Assembly: GCF_024448715.1 (NCBI RefSeq)
Contig: NZ_JAMOHZ010000002.1
Location: forward strand, 186,001-250,000
Reading direction: 5' to 3'
Length of the DNA stretch: 64,000 bases
From: Stutzerimonas stutzeri
GTDB lineage: Bacteria; Pseudomonadota; Gammaproteobacteria; Pseudomonadales; Pseudomonadaceae
The position numbers and the translations under genes are program-made. Of this stretch, positions 1 to 8,248 are shown in pieces (position 1 is the first letter of the stretch; every line of letters begins with the position of its first letter). Below the pieces are notes generated by a model that was not told the DNA's origin, did no database searches, and worked only from the letters and a program-made list of their open reading frames with translations.

Positions 1-272
1 TCATCATCTCCCGCCGCATGCCCTCAGTCCGGTTTCACCGGCACCCCTGCAGATCGCATGGTTCCCCGTCCCCATCGCGCATTGATCGCATCCATCACGC
101 CCATCACCCGCTCGGCAGTCACTGGCGGTGTAGCGACGCACGGGTCGTCCAGAGACAGGGTGACCTCGATGTGATCCTCGGCCGGCGAGGGGAAGCCAGA
201 GGCGATCGGACTCAGGAACAGGGGCAGCCGCTGGATGGACGCGCGCAGCGGGCCGAGCGGTGTCAAACTCAT
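1..272 (-). pseudogene. umuD-umuC deletion fusion (error-prone polymerase V remnant)
   Basis: The frame from the ATG at 272 begins like UmuD/RulA (residues 1-37, with the LexA-fold cleavage region GFPSPAEDHIE). It then passes without a stop into the extreme C-terminus of UmuC (VMGVMDAINARWGRG and VPVKPD). The rest of UmuD and almost all of UmuC are missing, so an internal deletion joined the two genes in frame. A second lesion follows: the normal W after KPD has become a stop (24-26) through one extra base, and the conserved GMRREMM tail continues in the other frame to the window edge. Neither the UmuD catalytic domain nor the polymerase palm survives, so it cannot make a working polymerase. 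Upstream there is only an ACAG-type half-site, not a clear full LexA box. Seen in sequence; family assignment from known UmuD/UmuC motifs. Confidence 0.8.
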
Positions 273-398
273 GATGACGGCTTCAAAAATACTGTATCTG
301 TTGCTGCCGATGCATTTTTGACCCACATGCCGGTATTTCATTGCCCCAGTTTCGAACGCTGAACTCGCTGTTGCATTTCAACTTTTAAGACTGCTGGG

Positions 399-1163
399 TT
401 GGGTCTGCATAGCGTCGGCACCCGGGTCAAAAAATCATCGGCGGAAACAGTTACGTATCTAGCCGACCGCCAAGCGAACCGGAAAGCCATTGCAAATATC
501 GGCTTGGATCAGCATGTGCCATGGGACATGCTTAAACAGCTGAAGGCCCATCAGCCGCGAAACTGGCAATACCTGATCCAACGCCATCTGTCCGAGGGGA
601 TCAAGCAGGAAAGCGGTGCCCAGTACATGACCGTCTTCTTCATTCGTCCGGCCGGCAGCAACCCGATGGCCTATTGGTTTATCCATCTGGCGAACAACTA
701 CCGCGCTAATGATGTGATGAAGAAGATCCACTGGAAATACGGCAACAACTTTTCCCATATGCTGTCGCCTTCCAGCTTTTTTGGTTACGACGCCAATCGG
801 GATATCGCCGTGACAGGTCAGCACGATTTGCTGCTGGATGAGCACCACTTCGACGATGCCACGGATGACCGCATCCGTGGCGAGCTTTCAGAGCTCTTGC
901 CTAAGCAGGTCTACGAGGTTGAACGGCAACCTTTTCTGGGCCTGATGAGTGGATTGACCAATTACACCATGGCTGACGAGCTTCGTGTAAAGCAGGCGCT
1001 CGGTATGGCTGTCGCGACCGGTGATCTGCTGGCGATCGGCAAAGATGGCAAAACTAAGCGCCGCAAGGGCACAAGCATCAAATCTACTGACATTTTGATA
1101 GCGCCCCCGCAGCGACCCATCTTCTTCCTGCCGCCACTGAATAAGTATAACTCAGAAGGCTAG
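399..1163 (+). pseudogene. three-Cys-motif partner protein (TcmP)-like, N-terminally truncated
   Basis: An open frame of about 254 codons whose only early start is a poor TTG. The body (AYWFIHLANNYRANDVMKKI at about residues 90-109, and the downstream GQHDLLLDEHHF segment) resembles the C-terminal two thirds of TcmP proteins. Those are usually longer and begin with a nucleotide-binding-like region that is absent here. The usual partner, a phage Gp37/Gp68-like three-Cys protein, is not adjacent. It lies between the broken umuDC fusion and copR, which suggests the debris-filled edge of the island. TcmP function is unknown; families of this kind travel with mobile DNA. The assignment is from remembered family pattern and is only moderately sure. 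It could be another hypothetical family. Confidence 0.5.
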
Positions 1164-1228
1164 GCTCGGCCCGGGACAGACCAGGTAGAGTAGTTGGCCC
1201 ATCGAGAGAAGATAGCTGCTATTACACT

Positions 1229-1909
1229 CTAGGCGTCTGGCGCGTCGATCAAATAGCCCATCCCACGAGCTGTTTGTATGAGCTTCGGCTCGAATTCATC
1301 ATCAATTTTCGCTCTCAGCCGCCGTACCGCCACCTCGATCACATTGGTGTCGCTATCGAAGTTCATGTCCCATACCTGGGAGGCAATGAGCGATTTGGAC
1401 AGGACTTCCCCGCGACGCCTAAGCAATAGCTCAAGAAGTGCGAATTCCTTGGCGGTTAGGTCTATGCGTTTCCCCGAGCGCGTAACCCGACGTCTCAGCA
1501 GATCCATCTCAAGGTCGAGGAGCTTGAGTATCGTTTGGTTGGGAGCATGGTTGCCGCGGCGAAGCAACGTACGGATCCTGGCGAGCAATTCGGAGAATGC
1601 AAACGGCTTGATAAGATAATCATCAGCGCCCAGCTCCAACCCCTTTACGCGATCCTGTACCCCATCTCTGGCGGTGAGGAAAAGCACGGGGACCTCATTA
1701 CCGGCCGCGCGGACTTTCTGTAAAACCTGCCACCCATCCAAACCAGGCATCATCACATCTAAGATGAGCAGGTCGTATGCCGCATTAAGCGCATGCTGAG
1801 CAGCATCGGTCCCATTCAGAACCCGATCGACAGTGAAGCCCGCCTCAGTGAGCCCCTGCTGTAGGTAGGTGCCCGTTTTCGGCTCATCTTCAGCAACAAG
1901 AAGCTTCAT
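1229..1909 (-). CDS. copR: Copper-responsive response regulator CopR (OmpR family)
   Basis: A 226-residue OmpR/PhoB-type regulator. The receiver domain (1-120) has acidic residues EDE at 7-9, phosphoacceptor D51 in LLILDVMMP, and the conserved K of the IKPF motif. The C-terminal winged helix (about 130-223) contains the [13 protein letters not shown] and [20 protein letters not shown] segments typical of the CopR/CusR/IrlR heavy-metal subfamily. The start is supported by a GGAG element just upstream. Unusually, no histidine kinase follows; the likely partner copS lies at 11973-13346 on the same strand, separated by the structural copper genes. A CopR-type inverted repeat 64 bp upstream suggests autoregulation. 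Inferred to bind the TTACA-N5-GTAAT repeats described below. Confidence 0.93.
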   Translation of the reverse strand: MKLLVAEDEPKTGTYLQQGLTEAGFTVDRVLNGTDAAQHALNAAYDLLILDVMMPGLDGWQVLQKVRAAGNEVPVLFLTARDGVQDRVKGLELGADDYLIKPFAFSELLARIRTLLRRGNHAPNQTILKLLDLEMDLLRRRVTRSGKRIDLTAKEFALLELLLRRRGEVLSKSLIASQVWDMNFDSDTNVIEVAVRRLRAKIDDEFEPKLIQTARGMGYLIDAPDA

Positions 1910-1972
1910 TGAAAGTACTCCGCCTGCATTGAGATCACAGTGTGCCGACTCTCAGATCTTGCAGCCAGTACC

Positions 1973-1987
1973 TTACAGAAACGTAAT
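1973..1987. promoter_or_regulatory. CopR box upstream of copR
   Basis: TTACAGAAACGTAAT, a 15-bp interrupted inverted repeat (TTACA-N5-GTAAT), 64 bp before the copR start. The same motif is repeated ahead of most copper and czc units in this window. It is nearly symmetrical and could serve copR on the minus strand, a short plus-strand transcript ending at 2112, or both. Confidence 0.7.
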
Positions 1988-2087
1988 GCCCGCATCATCT
2001 GTCTGACAGCTTGTAGCGCTAACGTCTACATCAGCAGTTGCTCCCACACTCTGCTTTTTGGCCTTTTCCATGCTCCTTTGGCCTATC

Positions 2088-2112
2088 GGCGCCTAGATGG
2101 CGCCTTTTTTTT
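2088..2112 (+). terminator. Rho-independent terminator with no obvious upstream gene
   Basis: Perfect 6-bp GC stem GGCGCC (2088-2093 and 2099-2104), 5-nt loop, then eight T residues on the plus strand. It lies between divergent copR and the PtrA-like gene, upstream of the latter's own box, so it does not end any recognised plus-strand gene. About 100 bp upstream is the CopR box at 1973-1987. The arrangement is what a short regulated small RNA would look like; an upstream-reading-through terminator is the alternative. Confidence 0.65.
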
Positions 2113-2192
2113 GCCGGCAGGAAACAAGGCCTATTGTCAGAACGAAAAGCGCATACACGCTTTCGCTTTCGCTAACTGCTTGCCTGCATTAC

Positions 2193-2207
2193 TGACGAAA
2201 CCGTAAT
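2193..2207. promoter_or_regulatory. CopR box upstream of first PtrA-like gene
   Basis: TGACGAAACCGTAAT fits TTACA-N5-GTAAT with a degenerate left half and intact right half. It is 114 bp before the ATG at 2322. Confidence 0.6.
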
Positions 2208-2321
2208 GTCTAGATCAGGGATCTGACAGGAACGCTCGGTTAGCTTAGACACAAGCCCTAGCCCAAGACTCTGCTTAGAGCGGTGCTGGGTAGTTCATGT
2301 CTTTCAACGAGGTAACAAGCG

Positions 2322-2531
2322 ATGAAACTTTTCAGATTTCTTTCCGTACTGCTCGCCATCGCGGCAAGCTCTACCTATGCGATGGCAGAGGGTGGTGGTG
2401 ATCGTACCTTTGCTCGTCTGGAGCAGGCTCGCCAGCTAGCGATCGCTAGTTATCAGGCTGACAAGAAGGACCAATCTCAGGAGGTAGTCTCAAAGGCAGC
2501 TTCAACGAAGCACGCTCACGCTAACTGCTAA
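2322..2531 (+). CDS. Small periplasmic PtrA-family copper-response protein (copy 1)
   Basis: A 69-residue protein with a clear signal peptide (1-22, ending STYAMA). The mature start AEGGGDRTFARLEQ is the hallmark of the PtrA N-terminal family. PtrA of P. aeruginosa is a copper-inducible periplasmic protein first described as a type III secretion repressor. The C-terminus ends KHAHANC, a possible metal-binding tail with two His and one Cys. The start is supported by GAGG 9 nt upstream. Two relatives are in this window, at 13981-14298 and 37396-37626, each with its own inverted-repeat box. Exact role here unknown; metal buffering or sensing in the periplasm is inferred. Confidence 0.8.
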   Translation: MKLFRFLSVLLAIAASSTYAMAEGGGDRTFARLEQARQLAIASYQADKKDQSQEVVSKAASTKHAHANC

Positions 2532-3073
2532 TGCGAAGCCTTATGCAAATTTAACCATGCGGCTCTGGTAACTATGGCAGCTTCTACGAACGTTGTAGCT
2601 GCCATGGTGTTGCCACTTGCAGCCTCAGTTGGAATAACTAGCGAAGTCGTATTAGCCGCTCACATTTTTAAGCGGCATCGCCAACTATGCGACATAAATT
2701 GGAAACAATAGAAGCGTGGTCGAAATATAGTGATTGGAAGGCAGCCGCTATTAGATTTCTGATGTTCGACTTTCAATGAGCATCATTGCAGCCACATCCT
2801 TCAAATAAATCAAAAGTTCCGTCCCAAGGTAAAGCTATTGCGCAGCCTCCATACAGAAATCGACGTGGTCAGGTGATTTCTTGATCGCTTTTGATGCGTT
2901 TTAAGCTTACAAAAATGTAATCACGCATCTTTCTCAGGCATGCCATATTTACGAATAAAGGCGAGTCGCTTGATAAGACACCGTGCCCGAGCTTTTAAGA
3001 TCAATTAACGCTGGCAACATCAACCCTCAGGGCTGGTTTCGGCTTGGCTCCTTAGCTTGATTGGAACGTACAC
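2532..3073. other. 542-bp intergenic region before copA
   Basis: No convincing gene. It holds a strong hairpin at 2574-2605 (ATGGCAG pairing with CTGCCAT, plus an inner CTAC/GTAG stem) without a T-run, a possible weak end for the PtrA-like transcript. The CopR box at 2907-2921 lies near its right end. The rest is AT-richer and shows nothing recognisable. Confidence 0.6.
2907..2921. promoter_or_regulatory. CopR box upstream of copA
   Basis: TTACAAAAATGTAAT, a perfect match to TTACA-N5-GTAAT, about 150 bp before the copA start. Likely controls copA, the Met/His-rich gene, copB and the His-tailed cytochrome gene as one unit. Confidence 0.75.
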
Positions 3074-4927
3074 ATGCAACGTAAAACCTCTAGGCGAACC
3101 TTTGTTAAAGGCTTGACTGCCGCAGGCCTCCTTGGCGGTCTTGGTTTGTGGAGAGCTCCGGTCTGGGCAGTGAGTAGCCCCGGCCAGCCCAGCGTACTAA
3201 CCGGCACGGAGTTCGATCTACTGATTGGGGAGACGCCGGTCAACATCACCGGCGCGGCTCGGACGGCAATGACCATCAACGGCACTATTCCAGGACCGCT
3301 TCTTCGTTGGCGTGAAGGGGATACGGTCACGCTGCGGGTCAGGAATAAGCTGAGCGAAGATACATCCATTCACTGGCACGGCATGATCCTGCCGGCCAAC
3401 ATGGATGGCGTGCCTGGACTGAGCTTCCACGGCATCGCTCCCGATGGCATGTATGTCTACAAGTTTCAGGTTAAACAGAACGGTACCTATTGGTACCACA
3501 GTCATTCAGGCCTACAAGAGCAGCTTGGTGTCTATGGTCCGTTGGTCATCGATGCGAAGGATCCCGAACCGTTCAGCTATGACCGCGACTATGTGGTGAT
3601 GTTGACTGATTGGTCCGATGAGGATCCTGCTCGAATCCTTTCTAAGCTCAAGAAGCAGTCCGATTATTACAACTTCCATAAGCGCACTGTCGGAGACTTC
3701 ATTAACGATGTGAGCGAAGACGGGTGGGCCGCAACGATTGCAAATCGGAAGATGTGGGCTCAGATGAAGATGAGCCCCACCGACCTCGCCGACGTAAGTG
3801 GCTACACCTATACCTACTTAATGAACGGCCAAGCACCCGACGGGAACTGGACCGGTATCTTTAAGCCCGGCGAGAAGCTTCGTCTGCGGTTCATCAACGG
3901 CTCGGCCATGAGCTATTTCGATGTCCGCATTCCAGGGCTGAAGATGACTGTAGTCGCAGCCGACGGCCAATACGTCAACCCCGTTAGCGTCGACGAATTC
4001 CGCATTGCCGTGGCAGAGACCTACGATGTGATTGTCGAGCCTGCAACCGAGCAGGCTTACACGATCTTCGCCCAATCGATGGACCGCACAGGGTACGCCC
4101 GTGGCACGCTAGCGGTTGCCGAAGGGCTGAGCGCTCCTGTTCCAGAAACCGATCCTCGACCGCTAATCACCATGGACGATATGGGGATGGATCACGGCAG
4201 TATGGGCGGTATGGCGGGCATGGACCATGGCGGCGGCATGCAGGGCGACATGGGTGCGATGGACCATAGCAACATGTCCGGTATGAACCACGGTGACATG
4301 CAGGGAATGGGCGGCATGGGCGCAATGTCCGGAATGGATCACAGCAAAATGGCTGGGATGTCAGGGATGGACCACTCTGGGATGGCGGGTATGAGCGGAG
4401 GTATGCAATCGCACCCGCCCTCAGAGTCCAATAACCCACTGGTGGATATGCAGACCATGAGCCCGACTCATAGGCTAAACGATCCCGGTATTGGCTTACG
4501 AGACAACGGCCGCCGAGTCCTGACCTATGGCGACTTGAGCAGCACTTTCCCGGATCCGGACGGCCGCGAGCCAAGTCGGACGATCGAACTCCATCTCACC
4601 GGCCACATGGAGAAGTTCTCCTGGTCATTTGACGGCATAGAGTTCTCTGATTCGGAGCCCCTGCGGCTCAAATATGGCGAGCGAGTACGCATCACGTTGG
4701 TTAACGACACCATGATGACCCATCCGATTCATCTGCATGGTATGTGGAGCGATCTTGAAGATGAGAACGGAAACTTCATGGTTCGCAAGCACACGATCGA
4801 CATGCCTCCAGGTTCAAAGCGCAGCTACCGCGTGACAGCTGATGCACTCGGGCGTTGGGCTTATCACTGTCACCTACTGCTTCACATGGAAATGGGCATG
4901 TTTCGTGAAGTCCGAGTGGATGAGTAA
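3074..4927 (+). CDS. copA: Multicopper oxidase CopA (periplasmic copper resistance)
   Basis: 617 residues. A twin-arginine signal (SRRTFVKG at about 6-13, then a hydrophobic stretch ending AVWAVS) predicts folded export by Tat. Copper ligands of a three-domain multicopper oxidase are all visible: HWHG at 100-103, YHSHSG at 141-146, HPIHLHG at 550-556 and HCHLLLHMEM from 598. Between domains lies a Met/His-rich insert (about 367-446) with repeated MDH, GMSGM and MGG units, as in CopA/PcoA proteins that bind extra Cu(I). Known role: oxidation of Cu(I) and copper sequestration in the periplasm. It is first in an operon with a Met/His-rich protein, copB and a cytochrome, behind a perfect CopR box. 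The ribosome site is weak. This is the oxidase CopA, not the P-type ATPase of the same name. Confidence 0.96.
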   Translation: MQRKTSRRTFVKGLTAAGLLGGLGLWRAPVWAVSSPGQPSVLTGTEFDLLIGETPVNITGAARTAMTINGTIPGPLLRWREGDTVTLRVRNKLSEDTSIHWHGMILPANMDGVPGLSFHGIAPDGMYVYKFQVKQNGTYWYHSHSGLQEQLGVYGPLVIDAKDPEPFSYDRDYVVMLTDWSDEDPARILSKLKKQSDYYNFHKRTVGDFINDVSEDGWAATIANRKMWAQMKMSPTDLADVSGYTYTYLMNGQAPDGNWTGIFKPGEKLRLRFINGSAMSYFDVRIPGLKMTVVAADGQYVNPVSVDEFRIAVAETYDVIVEPATEQAYTIFAQSMDRTGYARGTLAVAEGLSAPVPETDPRPLITMDDMGMDHGSMGGMAGMDHGGGMQGDMGAMDHSNMSGMNHGDMQGMGGMGAMSGMDHSKMAGMSGMDHSGMAGMSGGMQSHPPSESNNPLVDMQTMSPTHRLNDPGIGLRDNGRRVLTYGDLSSTFPDPDGREPSRTIELHLTGHMEKFSWSFDGIEFSDSEPLRLKYGERVRITLVNDTMMTHPIHLHGMWSDLEDENGNFMVRKHTIDMPPGSKRSYRVTADALGRWAYHCHLLLHMEMGMFREVRVDE

Positions 4928-4939
4928 GAGGAACTTTAT

Positions 4940-5242
4940 ATGGGAAATTTTATGAAGCGTAAGACTCTTATCGGCAGCGCGTTTATATTCAGTTTGCTGG
5001 GCATAATGAATATGTCAGCTGCGTTTGCAGAGCAAACGCATGATCAGCACAAGCAACCATCGGCTTCGTCGCAAAATTCAGGCAACAAGCCGGCATCTCA
5101 GACACAAGGCTCCTCTAACTCAGAAATGGACCACGGCGACATGGGTCATGGCTCGATGGACCATGGTGAAATGGACCATGGCAAGATGGATCATGACCCG
5201 AAGGCTACTGGTACTGAGGTGGATTCGCACCATGACCACTAG
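4940..5242 (+). CDS. Met/His-rich periplasmic protein, CopB N-terminus-like
   Basis: 100 residues: signal peptide (about 1-30, ending AAFA), a Ser/Gln/Asn-rich linker, then five MDHG-type units with alternating Met, Asp and His, ending DSHHDH. AGAGGAAC precedes the ATG. It follows copA by 12 bp and overlaps the copB start (5232) by 11 bp, so it is translated with them. The repeat closely resembles the N-terminal metal-binding repeat of the neighbouring CopB ([19 protein letters not shown]), suggesting partial duplication of copB's front end. Inferred copper buffer in the periplasm; no enzyme domain is seen. Confidence 0.75.
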   Translation: MGNFMKRKTLIGSAFIFSLLGIMNMSAAFAEQTHDQHKQPSASSQNSGNKPASQTQGSSNSEMDHGDMGHGSMDHGEMDHGKMDHDPKATGTEVDSHHDH

Positions 5243-6230
5243 ATCTTCTCGCTTTGCTCTTATTGCGCTCGGAGTTTCGTTGAGCGCAGCGGCTGGACGG
5301 ATAGCCAACGCCGCCGAGATGATGGATCACTCGATGCATCAAACCCCTCCTATTCCGGCAGCTCAAGCCCCTGCATCTTCTGCCAAGCCCGCGGCAATGA
5401 ATCATGGCTCCGGTGGGCAAATGGACCATTCTGCAATGGGTCATGGTGCGATGGACCATAGCAAGATGAACCATGGCCAAATGAAGCATGACGATACGCT
5501 CGAAATGCCCGGCATGGTTCATCCCTCGTTCATTCCAGTATTGACCGATGCGGATAGAGAAGCGGCTTTCCCTGGTCTTCAAGGTCATACGGTCCATGAC
5601 AAGTATCTGGCCTGGTTCCTTCTGCTAGATCAACTTGAGTACCAGGACGCAAATGAAGGTAGCACCCTCAGTTGGGAAGCTACTGCCTGGATTGGTGGCG
5701 ATATCAATCGGTTCTGGTTTCGCTCGGAAGGTGAGCGAACGAATGGCGTTACTGAAGACGCGGAAATTCAGGCGCTTTACGGGCGTGCAATCAGTCCCTG
5801 GTGGGATGTAGTAGCAGGTGTTCGCCAGGACTTTAAGCCCGAGTCGCCGCAGACGTGGGCGGCTTTAGGCGTCCAGGGGATGGCGCTGTATGGGTTTGAG
5901 GCGGAAGCCACCGCCTTCGTCGGTGAAGGTGGGCAGACAGCAGCACGTTTTGAAGGCGAGTACGACATTCTCCTAACTAACCGGCTCATCCTCCAACCGA
6001 CTGCCGAGCTCAATTTCTATGGCAAGGACGATCCTGCACGCGGAGTGGGCGCTGGTCTAGCAAATACAGAGGTGGGGCTCCGCCTCCGATACGAAATCGT
6101 TCGTGAGTTCGCACCGTACATCGGCGTCACGTGGAGCCGGGCATACGGTAATACCGCTGATATGGCGAGAGATGAGGGCGAAGACCTAGATGAGGCGCGG
6201 TTCGTTGCTGGCATCAGGCTTTGGTTTTAA
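5232..6230 (+). CDS. copB: Copper resistance outer-membrane protein CopB
   Basis: About 332 residues from the ATG at 5232, chosen because [19 protein letters not shown] is a proper signal peptide; the longer frame upstream is read-through of the previous gene. After the signal comes a Met/His repeat region (about 30-90), then the conserved CopB/PcoB beta-barrel domain, with the [20 protein letters not shown] segment and the C-terminal VAGIRLWF ending in aromatic F, usual for outer-membrane barrels. Known to act with CopA in periplasmic copper tolerance. Overlaps the preceding gene by 11 bp. Confidence 0.93.
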   Translation: MTTRSSRFALIALGVSLSAAAGRIANAAEMMDHSMHQTPPIPAAQAPASSAKPAAMNHGSGGQMDHSAMGHGAMDHSKMNHGQMKHDDTLEMPGMVHPSFIPVLTDADREAAFPGLQGHTVHDKYLAWFLLLDQLEYQDANEGSTLSWEATAWIGGDINRFWFRSEGERTNGVTEDAEIQALYGRAISPWWDVVAGVRQDFKPESPQTWAALGVQGMALYGFEAEATAFVGEGGQTAARFEGEYDILLTNRLILQPTAELNFYGKDDPARGVGAGLANTEVGLRLRYEIVREFAPYIGVTWSRAYGNTADMARDEGEDLDEARFVAGIRLWF

Positions 6231-6239
6231 GGACCTTCG

Positions 6240-7049
6240 ATGAAAAGAATAATTATTAGCTTCGCTGCCTTCTGTGCTCTGGGCCTGTTGGTAGTGGCCG
6301 GAGTTGTTTTCTCAGGACTGATTAGCGTTGCCGCGGATGATCCTCATACGGGAGTCGTGCACGCATTTCTGGAAACTGCTCGCAATCGCTCGATTGAGGT
6401 TCGTTCCGAAGACATAGTCGTGCCATCTCTCGACGATGAAGACCAAATCCGCGCCGGGGCGGGGAACTACGACTCGATGTGTGTGGGTTGTCATTTGGCG
6501 CCAGGCATGGCTGAGACCGAGCTAAGCAATGGCCTTTATCCCGCTCCACCCAGCCTGGCTGAAGCGGGGCTATACGGTGACCCAGCAAAAACATTTTGGG
6601 TCATCAAGCATGGCATCAAGGCCACTGGGATGCCCGCGTGGGGTAAAAGCATGGCTGACCCGTACATCTGGGGAATGGTGGCTTTTCTGCAGAAGCTTCC
6701 TGAGTTAGATGAAGGAGCGTATCGAGCACTCGTTGCGTCTAGCGGTGGTCACCAGCATGGTGGTGGGGAGACCCCAGCTGGGCATAGTGAGCAACACGGC
6801 GAGATGGCCTCGGGCGACCACCATCAGGGCGACAGTGGCGGCTCGGATCACCATGGCTCCAGCAGCACAGGTGGAGCATCCGGCCAATCAGGCTCCGGTC
6901 ATCATGGTAATAACGAAAGCGATGACCATCATGCGTCCGAGGAGCCCCAGGCGGTTGAGCACAGCAATGGCAGTGACAGTGCCGATGCGGAAGGCAAATC
7001 CCCTTCAAAAAACCATGTGCACGCAGACGGGAAGCAACACGAGCACTAA
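6240..7049 (+). CDS. Periplasmic c-type cytochrome with long His-rich C-terminal tail
   Basis: 269 residues. An N-terminal membrane/signal segment (1-28) is followed by a small class I cytochrome c domain: haem motif CVGCH at 81-85 and a likely axial Met at 131 (GMPAWG). From about residue 171 to the end there is a low-complexity tail with many HH pairs (DHHQG, DHHG, GHHG, DDHH) and Gly/Ser, probably metal binding. The haem domain is paralogous to the cytochrome at 9294-9842 (shared FWxxKHGxxxxxMPA core). It follows copB by 9 bp in the copA operon. Inferred role: electron transfer linked to copper oxidation or copper binding. The tail is not part of the usual family. Confidence 0.85.
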   Translation: MKRIIISFAAFCALGLLVVAGVVFSGLISVAADDPHTGVVHAFLETARNRSIEVRSEDIVVPSLDDEDQIRAGAGNYDSMCVGCHLAPGMAETELSNGLYPAPPSLAEAGLYGDPAKTFWVIKHGIKATGMPAWGKSMADPYIWGMVAFLQKLPELDEGAYRALVASSGGHQHGGGETPAGHSEQHGEMASGDHHQGDSGGSDHHGSSSTGGASGQSGSGHHGNNESDDHHASEEPQAVEHSNGSDSADAEGKSPSKNHVHADGKQHEH

Positions 7050-7524
7050 CATCCGGTATGTGTGCCTACGCGGTTCTGACCAGGCTCTTAGAAAGGCGCC
7101 TCAGCACAAGCAGAGGGGGCGGCCCTAGGCCATCCTAGTCGACGCAACGGTACCGGAGGGCTCTGCGATTGATTCCCAAGACGCTAGGCCGCAGGGCTAG
7201 TAACTCACGTAGTTAAGCGGCTTTCGCTCCGGCGGTTCCCCAGTAAGGGCTCCCAGTCGTGGCGACAGGGAGCTTGCCATACCCCACTCATCATCTAGAA
7301 CAGGCTAGCGAAGCCGGCCAGGCAATCTATTGGCTTGTCGCCCCCCAACCGCGCCCGCATAGATCCCCGGTGCGGTTGGACGAACCTTACAGCATTGTAA
7401 TGAAGTTGGTCGAAACGGGTTAGATAGGAGCCTGTCGTATTTTTTGTGCCTGCTTAATACGCTTATGGGTGTATTCGGCTAGTAGGCACCGGCGACATAC
7501 AACTTTCGAAACCTGGAGAACACA
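7050..7524. other. 475-bp intergenic region with CopR box
   Basis: No gene recognised. The only signal is the perfect CopR box at 7387-7401, serving the downstream Cys-rich gene. No clear terminator for the copA operon was found. Confidence 0.6.
7387..7401. promoter_or_regulatory. CopR box upstream of Cys-rich four-helix gene
   Basis: TTACAGCATTGTAAT, perfect halves, about 120 bp before the ATG at 7525. Confidence 0.75.
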
Positions 7525-7854
7525 ATGACAAACTCAATGTTCGCTTCCTGTATCCAAGCTTGTTCGAACTGTGCCCTAGTATGCGAAACGTGCGCCTCTG
7601 CTTGCCTGCGTGAGGATGACGTAAAAATGATGGCTCGCTGCATCGAGCTTGACCGCGATTGCGCGGACATTTGTAGGTTGGCCGCCACACTGATGAGTCG
7701 CGAAAGTGAGTACGCTAAAGAATTTTGTGCTCTTTGCGCCAAGATCTGCCGTGCATGCGGAGAGGAATGCGCAAAACATCAAGTGGATCACTGCCAAGAG
7801 TGTGCCAAAGCGTGTATGAAGTGCGCTGAAGAATGCGAGCGCATGGCTGCGTAA
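7525..7854 (+). CDS. Four-helix-bundle copper-binding protein (Csp3-like copper storage)
   Basis: 109 residues with 19 cysteines, mostly as CxxC and CxxxC steps on predicted helices (for example C9, C13, C16, C20, C23, C27 and C90, C93, C97, C100, C104). This is the pattern of cytosolic copper storage proteins of the Csp3/DUF326 type, in which Cys residues line a four-helix core and bind many Cu(I) ions. No signal peptide, so cytosolic, unlike its exported neighbours. Good ribosome site (TGGAGAA). Single-gene unit behind a perfect CopR box. Function inferred from family and from the copper context. Confidence 0.9.
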   Translation: MTNSMFASCIQACSNCALVCETCASACLREDDVKMMARCIELDRDCADICRLAATLMSRESEYAKEFCALCAKICRACGEECAKHQVDHCQECAKACMKCAEECERMAA

Positions 7855-8248
7855 CGCCTATCTACTCCTGCTCTGGCACAACCGAGATTGGTGTGCCAGA
7901 GCCGCTTGGGGAGAACAATAAGAAACTTCGCGCGCTTGATATCAGACGTACAAGGCTTATCAAAAAAGCGCATACGAAACTCGCAATAGCCAAGATCGAA
8001 TCGATCTGTGTCCAGCAGCATTTCGTTTAGCAGATAGACTTGCTCACCCTCAAAGCGCAAGGCATTCCCCTTGAGGAGGATCGAGCCAGCTATGTCCTAC
8101 AACCGCCGGTAGCGCAACGCCGCGTTTTTTTCAGCCTTGCTATGCCGCGATGGGTGGTCTTTGCTTCGGGTCTATGGGGATGAAACGGGCGTGGAGAGCC
8201 GGCTGCGCCTCCATGTGGAGCCCGTCGACCTGCGTGACGCGTTAGTAC
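7855..8248. other. 394-bp region between convergent genes, with hairpin
   Basis: Holds a perfect 10-bp inverted repeat CTCTGGCACA (7871-7880) / TGTGCCAGAG (7892-7901) just after the Cys-rich gene, terminator-like but lacking a T-run. The remainder, up to the end of the lipoprotein gene on the other strand, shows no recognisable gene. A minus-strand open frame at about 7788-8060 is unconvincing. Confidence 0.5.

Noticed and set aside
255..330. LexA (SOS) box upstream of the umuD fragment.
   Set aside because: Only an ACAG half-site is present; CTG-N10-CAG is not satisfied.
7788..8060. Minus-strand open frame of about 90 codons overlapping the Cys-rich gene's end.
   Set aside because: No start signal, no motif, and it crosses the hairpin at 7871-7901; treated as a shadow.
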